From JANLVJ01 sp031363945 (GTDB taxonomy: Bacteria; Bacteroidota; Bacteroidia; Sphingobacteriales; Sphingobacteriaceae): a DNA stretch of 18,899 nt. Both the position numbers and the translations under genes were made by a program. Location: positions 1 to 18,899 of the forward strand of contig JANLVJ010000021.1 in NCBI GenBank assembly GCA_031363945.1, given 5' to 3'. The notes under the pieces were generated by a model. The model did no database searches and was not told the DNA's origin. It saw only the letters and a program-made list of their open reading frames with translations. Positions 14,784-18,899 of the stretch are shown piece by piece (within the stretch, counting starts at the first letter, position 1; each line of letters begins with the position of its first letter).

Positions 14784-16976
14784 TTACTTGATAAACAGCA
14801 ATTCTCTGAATTTTGGTAATGGCCAGATAGTGTCATCAACAAGCATTTCTAACTTGTCAACATGGTACCTGATATTCTCAAAAAATGATTTTACTTTTTC
14901 GTCATATGCAATGGCTCGCTCTCTTAAGTCATCAATCTTATTGGCAACTTTACGGGCTTCAAGCATAGCATCAGCGTATTTCTTGGTTTCTCCCATATGC
15001 AGTGAGATTTCTTTAATAAGATCAACCTGAGCTTTAGCAAGATCAACTCCCAGACCAATATCCTGAAGTCCTTTTACATTGGCAATGAGCTGATTCAGGT
15101 ACTGAACACCTGCAGGGATGATCTGGTTATTCACCATATCATTGATTACGCGTGCTTCAATCTGCAGTTTCTTCACATAGGTCTCAAGCATGATTTCATG
15201 ACGGGCATGAATCTCTCTGGAAGAAAATATGCTCAGTTTTTCAAATAAGGCAACGGTCTTATCAGACGTTAGTGCATCGATTGCTTTTGGCGTAGTCTTG
15301 ATATTCTTTAAACCTCTTTTTTCAGCTTCAGCTTCCCACTCAGCGCTATAACCATTGCCTTCGAATAAAATGCTCTTCGAATCTTTGATATAATTTCTGA
15401 TGATCTTCATGATCGCAACTTCTTTCTTCTCTCCTTTTTTGATCAGGTTATCAACTTCTTTCTTGAACTGGATAAGCTGGGCTGCAACGATGGTGCTCAG
15501 TACCGTCATTGGTGAGGCTGAATTCGCAGATGAACCTACAGCACGTAATTCAAATTTATTACCTGTAAAGGCAAAAGGTGAAGTACGGTTACGATCTGTA
15601 TTGTCGAGAAGTATTTGAGGAATCTTAGGAATATTCAGGCCTAATGCACCTGGCAGGTCTTTTTTCTTAGCTGAAGTAACGCGTGAATGCTCAATTTCAT
15701 CAAGAACCTCAGTAAGCTGGGTACCGATGAAGATTGAGATAATTGCTGGTGGGGCTTCATTTGCACCTAAACGGTGATCATTATTAACTGAAGCAATACT
15801 TGCTCTTAACAGGTTATCATGTTCATGAACAGCCTTAATGGTATTGACAAAGAAGGTCAAAAACATCAGGTTGTTTTTTGGGGTCTTACCTGGTGAGAGT
15901 AAATTCTTACCAGTATTGGTTCCCATTGACCAGTTATTATGCTTGCCGCTACCATTAATACCAGCATAAGGCTTCTCATGCATTAATACTTTCAGGTTAT
16001 GACGACGGGCAATTTTTTCCATCAGATCCATTAACAACAGATTATGATCAATAGCCAAGTTAATTTCTTCAAATACCGGTGAACACTCAAACTGGCTTGG
16101 GGCCACCTCATTATGACGGGTTTTTAATGGAATCCCTAATTTGAAAGCTTCAGTTTCAAAATCAAGCATATAGGCATATACTCTTTCAGGAATTGAACCA
16201 AAATAATGGTCTTCTAATTGCTGATCACGGGCGCTTTGATGGCCTAGTAAAGTTCTGCCAGTTAAAACCAGGTCAGGACGGGCATTGTATAAGGCAAGAT
16301 CTACCAGAAAATATTCCTGCTCAATACCCAGGGTAGCATTCACCTTAGTTATATTGCGATCGAAATACTGACAGACATCAACAGCTGCTTTATCAAGTAC
16401 ATTCAGTGACTTTAAAAGCGGAGCTTTATAATCAAGTGATTCTCCGGTATAAGAAACAAATACAGTAGGAATACATAAAGTAAAGCCAGCACCACTCGAT
16501 AATACAAATGCCGGAGATGATGGATCCCAGGCAGTATAACCACGGGCTTCGAAGGTACTTCTGATGCCTCCGCTTGGGAAACTTGAAGCATCTGGTTCCT
16601 GTTGTATCAATGCATCACCATTGAAATTTTCGATTGCACTGCCATCGGCAAGAGGCTCAAAAAACGCATCGTGTTTTTCTGCTGTTGAACCAGTTAATGG
16701 CTGAAACCAATGGGTATAATGAGTTGCGTTTTTGCTCATTGCCCAAGCCTTTAAGCCTGTCGCAATTTGCTCTGACATATCACGGTTTAGTGGATTACCA
16801 CTTTCAATTGATTCTAAAACGCTATTATAGGCTTCCTTGCTCAGGTAATCTTTCATAGACCTCTTATCAAAAACATAAGAGCCATAATAATCAGAAACCT
16901 TTGAAGATGGAGCTGTAACGATCACAGGCTGTCTTGAAAATGCAGTTTCCAGAGCTTTAAAACGTAATGTCGACAT
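14784..16976 (-). CDS. glnN: Glutamine synthetase type III
   Basis: 730 residues, the size of the GSIII class, against about 470 for GSI. It makes glutamine from glutamate, ammonia and ATP in the cytoplasm. Visible signatures are GIEQEYFLVD (217-226, metal-binding glutamates), HNEVAPSQFECSPVFEE (288-304), NGSGKHNNWSMGTNTG (341-356, GSIII form of the ATP/glutamate loop), RLGANEAPPAI (402-412) and NRTSPFAFTGNKFELRAVGSS (463-483). A long helical C-terminal region (about 520-730) rich in Lys/Glu is specific to the class. GSIII lacks the adenylylation Tyr loop of GSI-beta, so control is probably transcriptional or by effectors; no sigma-54 site or PII gene is seen nearby. A strong terminator follows. 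The 268 bases upstream hold the promoter, which I could not place. Confidence 0.95.
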   Translation of the reverse strand: MSTLRFKALETAFSRQPVIVTAPSSKVSDYYGSYVFDKRSMKDYLSKEAYNSVLESIESGNPLNRDMSEQIATGLKAWAMSKNATHYTHWFQPLTGSTAEKHDAFFEPLADGSAIENFNGDALIQQEPDASSFPSGGIRSTFEARGYTAWDPSSPAFVLSSGAGFTLCIPTVFVSYTGESLDYKAPLLKSLNVLDKAAVDVCQYFDRNITKVNATLGIEQEYFLVDLALYNARPDLVLTGRTLLGHQSARDQQLEDHYFGSIPERVYAYMLDFETEAFKLGIPLKTRHNEVAPSQFECSPVFEEINLAIDHNLLLMDLMEKIARRHNLKVLMHEKPYAGINGSGKHNNWSMGTNTGKNLLSPGKTPKNNLMFLTFFVNTIKAVHEHDNLLRASIASVNNDHRLGANEAPPAIISIFIGTQLTEVLDEIEHSRVTSAKKKDLPGALGLNIPKIPQILLDNTDRNRTSPFAFTGNKFELRAVGSSANSASPMTVLSTIVAAQLIQFKKEVDNLIKKGEKKEVAIMKIIRNYIKDSKSILFEGNGYSAEWEAEAEKRGLKNIKTTPKAIDALTSDKTVALFEKLSIFSSREIHARHEIMLETYVKKLQIEARVINDMVNNQIIPAGVQYLNQLIANVKGLQDIGLGVDLAKAQVDLIKEISLHMGETKKYADAMLEARKVANKIDDLRERAIAYDEKVKSFFENIRYHVDKLEMLVDDTIWPLPKFRELLFIK

Positions 16977-17244
16977 AAGTGCTATGAGTTTTTGGAATTT
17001 GTTACAATAATCTGGTATTTTTTTTAAAAAACTATGGAATTTATGCTAAAAATTCAAGATAATCGATAAAATATAACAAACCCTTGAAAAAATTGGCCGA
17101 AAAATTAGATATGCCCTAAAATTACTCCGTTCTGGGTTAAATGTCTATAATATTGACCCGAACATTTATATACAGGATATTAAAATGTATGATAGTCAAT
17201 TCTGTTTACAAGGAATTAACATACTGCTCATGCTGGGGTAATAA
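16977..17244. other. Divergent intergenic region between glutamine synthetase and DUF5690 genes
   Basis: 268 AT-rich bases with no gene. Both flanking genes start here, so it must hold two promoters. No exact TAnnTTTG element was found on either strand; the minus-strand TATCTTGA near 17060 is only a partial match. Nothing else recognised. Confidence 0.4.
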
Positions 17245-18606
17245 GTGAATGCTAGCTTAAGCCTTTTAAAACCTGAAAACTTGAATACCCGTTATCAGAT
17301 GTTGCAAAAATGCAGAGCTGCGATCTATACTCTTTCCTATTCTCAAAGGTCTCTCATTATGGCCCTTGCTGCTTTTGGCTGTTATACCAGTATGTATGCC
17401 TTCAGAAAAGCATTTGCTGCAGGTACCTTCGAGTCAGTGAAGTTTTTGTCTGTTGACTATAAAGTATGGCTGGTGATTGCCCAGATAATTGGATATACCC
17501 TGAGTAAATTTTACGGCATTAAATTTATAGCAGAAATACCATCAAACAGAAGAGCGCAAACAATAATAATCCTGATTGGTTCTGCCTGGCTAGCCCTTCT
17601 TGGTTTTGCAATTGTTCCCAGGCCCTATAATATCATTTTCCTGTTTTTGAATGGCTTTCCGCTGGGTATGATCTGGGGTTTGGTATTCAGTTATCTTGAA
17701 GGGCGTAAATCAACCGAGTTTTTAGGAGCAGTTATGGCAACCAGCCTTATTTTTGCATCTGGCCTGGTTAAAACAATCGGACGTTTAATTATAACTATTT
17801 TTCATGTAAACGAATACTGGATGCCCTTTTTGACAGGACTGGTATTTGTCTTGCCCCTGCTGCTGTTTGTCTTTCTTCTAGAATCAGTTCCTGATCCGGA
17901 TACCCAGGATCTTATCTCACGTACCCGGCGCTTACCCATGAATGCAGCCGGGCGTAAGAAGTTTCTCTTAAATTTTCTGCCAGGTATTTTTCTTACACTG
18001 ATTATTTATACTCTTTTTACTATCATGCGTGATATCAGAGATAATTTCGAGGTTGAAATCTGGTCAGACTTTGGTGTTCATACTAATTCGATCTATGCCC
18101 GAATTGACGGGGGTATCTCTATATTGGTTCTACTGCTGCTGAGCCTGCTGATCTTGGTGAAAGACAATCTAAAAGCCTTTTCACTGATTCACCTGATGAT
18201 CGCCTCAGGGTGTTTCATTATTGGTCTGGCAAGTATTTTATTCATCCTGAATCTAATAAGTGTAATGACCTGGATGACACTTTCTGGTCTGGGTTTATAT
18301 ATGGGCTATGTGCCGTATAATGCGCTATTTTTTGACCGTATGATTGCCAATTTTCGCTATGCCAGTAATGTCGGTTTCATAATGTATATCGCTGATTCAT
18401 TTGGTTACCTGGGCAGTATATCAGTGCTGGTTTTAAAAGAATTTACTCATCTGACCATTAGCTGGGGACATTTTTACCTAAGAGGTATGCTGATTGTTTC
18501 AGTTATCGGGCTTATTGCCAGTCTAAGTTCCCTGATTTATTTCAGGCTTAAAACCCGAAAAACGATCACGGTATCACTTGAATTACCAGATCTGGTCTCT
18601 GCCTGA
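17245..18606 (+). CDS. DUF5690-type MFS-like integral membrane protein
   Basis: 453 residues from a GTG at 17245, directly after an in-frame TAA; the ATG at 17299 (435 residues) is the alternative start and may be real. About 11-12 hydrophobic segments span nearly the whole length, starting near residue 37 (SLIMALAAFGCYTSMYAFRK), with a short cytoplasmic loop around 215-240 (PDPDTQDLISRTRRLP). The FGCYTSMYAFRKAF motif, followed by YKVWLVIAQIIGYTLSKFYGIK, is characteristic of the DUF5690 family of Bacteroidota, distantly related to major facilitator transporters. No substrate is known. It sits between the glutamine synthetase and purL genes but on its own transcript. The dyad at 18650-18679 follows the stop. 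Confidence 0.82.
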   Translation: MNASLSLLKPENLNTRYQMLQKCRAAIYTLSYSQRSLIMALAAFGCYTSMYAFRKAFAAGTFESVKFLSVDYKVWLVIAQIIGYTLSKFYGIKFIAEIPSNRRAQTIIILIGSAWLALLGFAIVPRPYNIIFLFLNGFPLGMIWGLVFSYLEGRKSTEFLGAVMATSLIFASGLVKTIGRLIITIFHVNEYWMPFLTGLVFVLPLLLFVFLLESVPDPDTQDLISRTRRLPMNAAGRKKFLLNFLPGIFLTLIIYTLFTIMRDIRDNFEVEIWSDFGVHTNSIYARIDGGISILVLLLLSLLILVKDNLKAFSLIHLMIASGCFIIGLASILFILNLISVMTWMTLSGLGLYMGYVPYNALFFDRMIANFRYASNVGFIMYIADSFGYLGSISVLVLKEFTHLTISWGHFYLRGMLIVSVIGLIASLSSLIYFRLKTRKTITVSLELPDLVSA

Positions 18607-18649
18607 TCGAGCTGTTTCAAGCATGATTGATAGAAGCATTCCTAAAAAA

Positions 18650-18679
18650 TAGTATTTTTGCCATTCGGTCAAAATACTA
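18650..18679. promoter_or_regulatory. Imperfect inverted repeat overlapping the purL promoter region
   Basis: Arms TAGTATTTTTGCC (18650-18662) and GGTCAAAATACTA (18667-18679) match at 11 of 13 positions around a 4-base ATTC centre. The left arm contains TATTTTTG (18653-18660), a TAnnTTTG match 62 bases before purL. A repressor site over the promoter, or a hairpin ending the DUF5690 transcript, are both possible; no T-run follows. Confidence 0.5.
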
Positions 18680-18722
18680 ATCTGGTATTTGCCAGCTATA
18701 CAAAACTTTAAAAACCTACCCA

Positions 18723-18899
18723 GTGCAAGAAATTACACCTGCAGATAGAATTGAATCAAAAGAAAGTGCCCTGAAGATGGGCTTGCTGCCAGAAGAATTT
18801 GACCGTATCTGTGAAATTTTGGGCCGTGTGCCGAATTTTACTGAAGTCAGTATTTTTTCAGTCATGTGGAGCGAGCACTGCTCATATAAAAATTCAATC
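18723..18899 (+). CDS. purL: Phosphoribosylformylglycinamidine synthase II (small PurL), 3' partial
   Basis: The first 59 codons of purL, running off the window end with no stop. From the GTG at 18723 the protein reads VQEITPADRIES..., then GLLPEEFDRICEILGRVPNFTEVSIFSVMWSEHCSYKNS. The FSVMWSEHCSYKNS block is the hallmark N-terminal motif of the small bacterial PurL, including the His of the catalytic region. The short N-terminus before this motif fits the small (about 740-residue) PurL that works with PurQ and PurS, rather than the 1300-residue fused form. GTG is chosen because no ATG exists between the in-frame stop at 18678-18680 and this point. PurL turns FGAR into FGAM using glutamine-derived ammonia, feeding PurM, whose gene is 4 kb upstream on the other strand. 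Confidence 0.92.
   Translation, partial: MQEITPADRIESKESALKMGLLPEEFDRICEILGRVPNFTEVSIFSVMWSEHCSYKNSI

Noticed and set aside
1..18899. CRISPR array, insertion sequence, rRNA or riboswitch
   Set aside because: No regularly spaced repeats, transposase or conserved RNA segments were seen; the only repeats are short tandem copies and dyads.

Overview
The window looks like chromosomal DNA of a member of the Bacteroidota, most likely Sphingobacteriaceae (Pedobacter/Mucilaginibacter-like). The evidence is a short primary sigma factor without region 1.1, a type III glutamine synthetase, a large Oar-like TonB-dependent receptor, a DUF5690-type membrane protein, and a near absence of Shine-Dalgarno sequences. 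Several gene starts are preceded by TAnnTTTG, the -7 element of Bacteroidota promoters. The genus is inference; no rRNA is present to confirm it.

Layout. Positions 1-794 (+) hold the 3' part of an alpha/beta hydrolase whose start lies upstream of the window. Positions 1077-2247 (+) hold two small genes that each look like one domain of a normally multidomain protein: an OmpR/PhoB-type winged-helix domain without a receiver, and a P-loop kinase matching only the N-terminal kinase part of bacterial Pnkp. Positions 2497-5630 (-) form a tightly coupled pair (stop and start overlap by 1 nt): a RecQ helicase fused to a C-terminal phosphoribosyltransferase, followed by a divergent DprA-like protein. 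The PRTase plus DprA-like pairing resembles the ShosTA toxin-antitoxin/defence system, here with a helicase fused on; this is the most interesting part of the window.

Positions 5900-9115 (-) are housekeeping-like: rpoD, an MBL-fold hydrolase, and dihydrolipoyl dehydrogenase (lpdA), the last two abutting with no gap. A large outer-membrane receptor reads away from lpdA (9387-12689, +) and ends in a strong intrinsic terminator. A small VOC-family protein follows (12963-13331, +). Then come purM (13460-14680, -) and the type III glutamine synthetase (14784-16976, -), with a clear terminator between them. A DUF5690 membrane protein (17245-18606, +) and the first 59 codons of purL (from 18723, +) close the window.

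How the genes work together. purM and purL are consecutive steps of purine synthesis (PurL makes FGAM using amide nitrogen, PurM cyclises it to AIR), and glutamine synthetase lies between them, so the right end has a glutamine/purine theme although the genes are not one operon. The left 5.6 kb has a nucleic-acid processing theme (5'-end kinase, DprA-like, RecQ-PRTase). No tRNA, rRNA, CRISPR array, transposase or insertion sequence was recognised, and no gene-free stretch exceeds about 285 bases.
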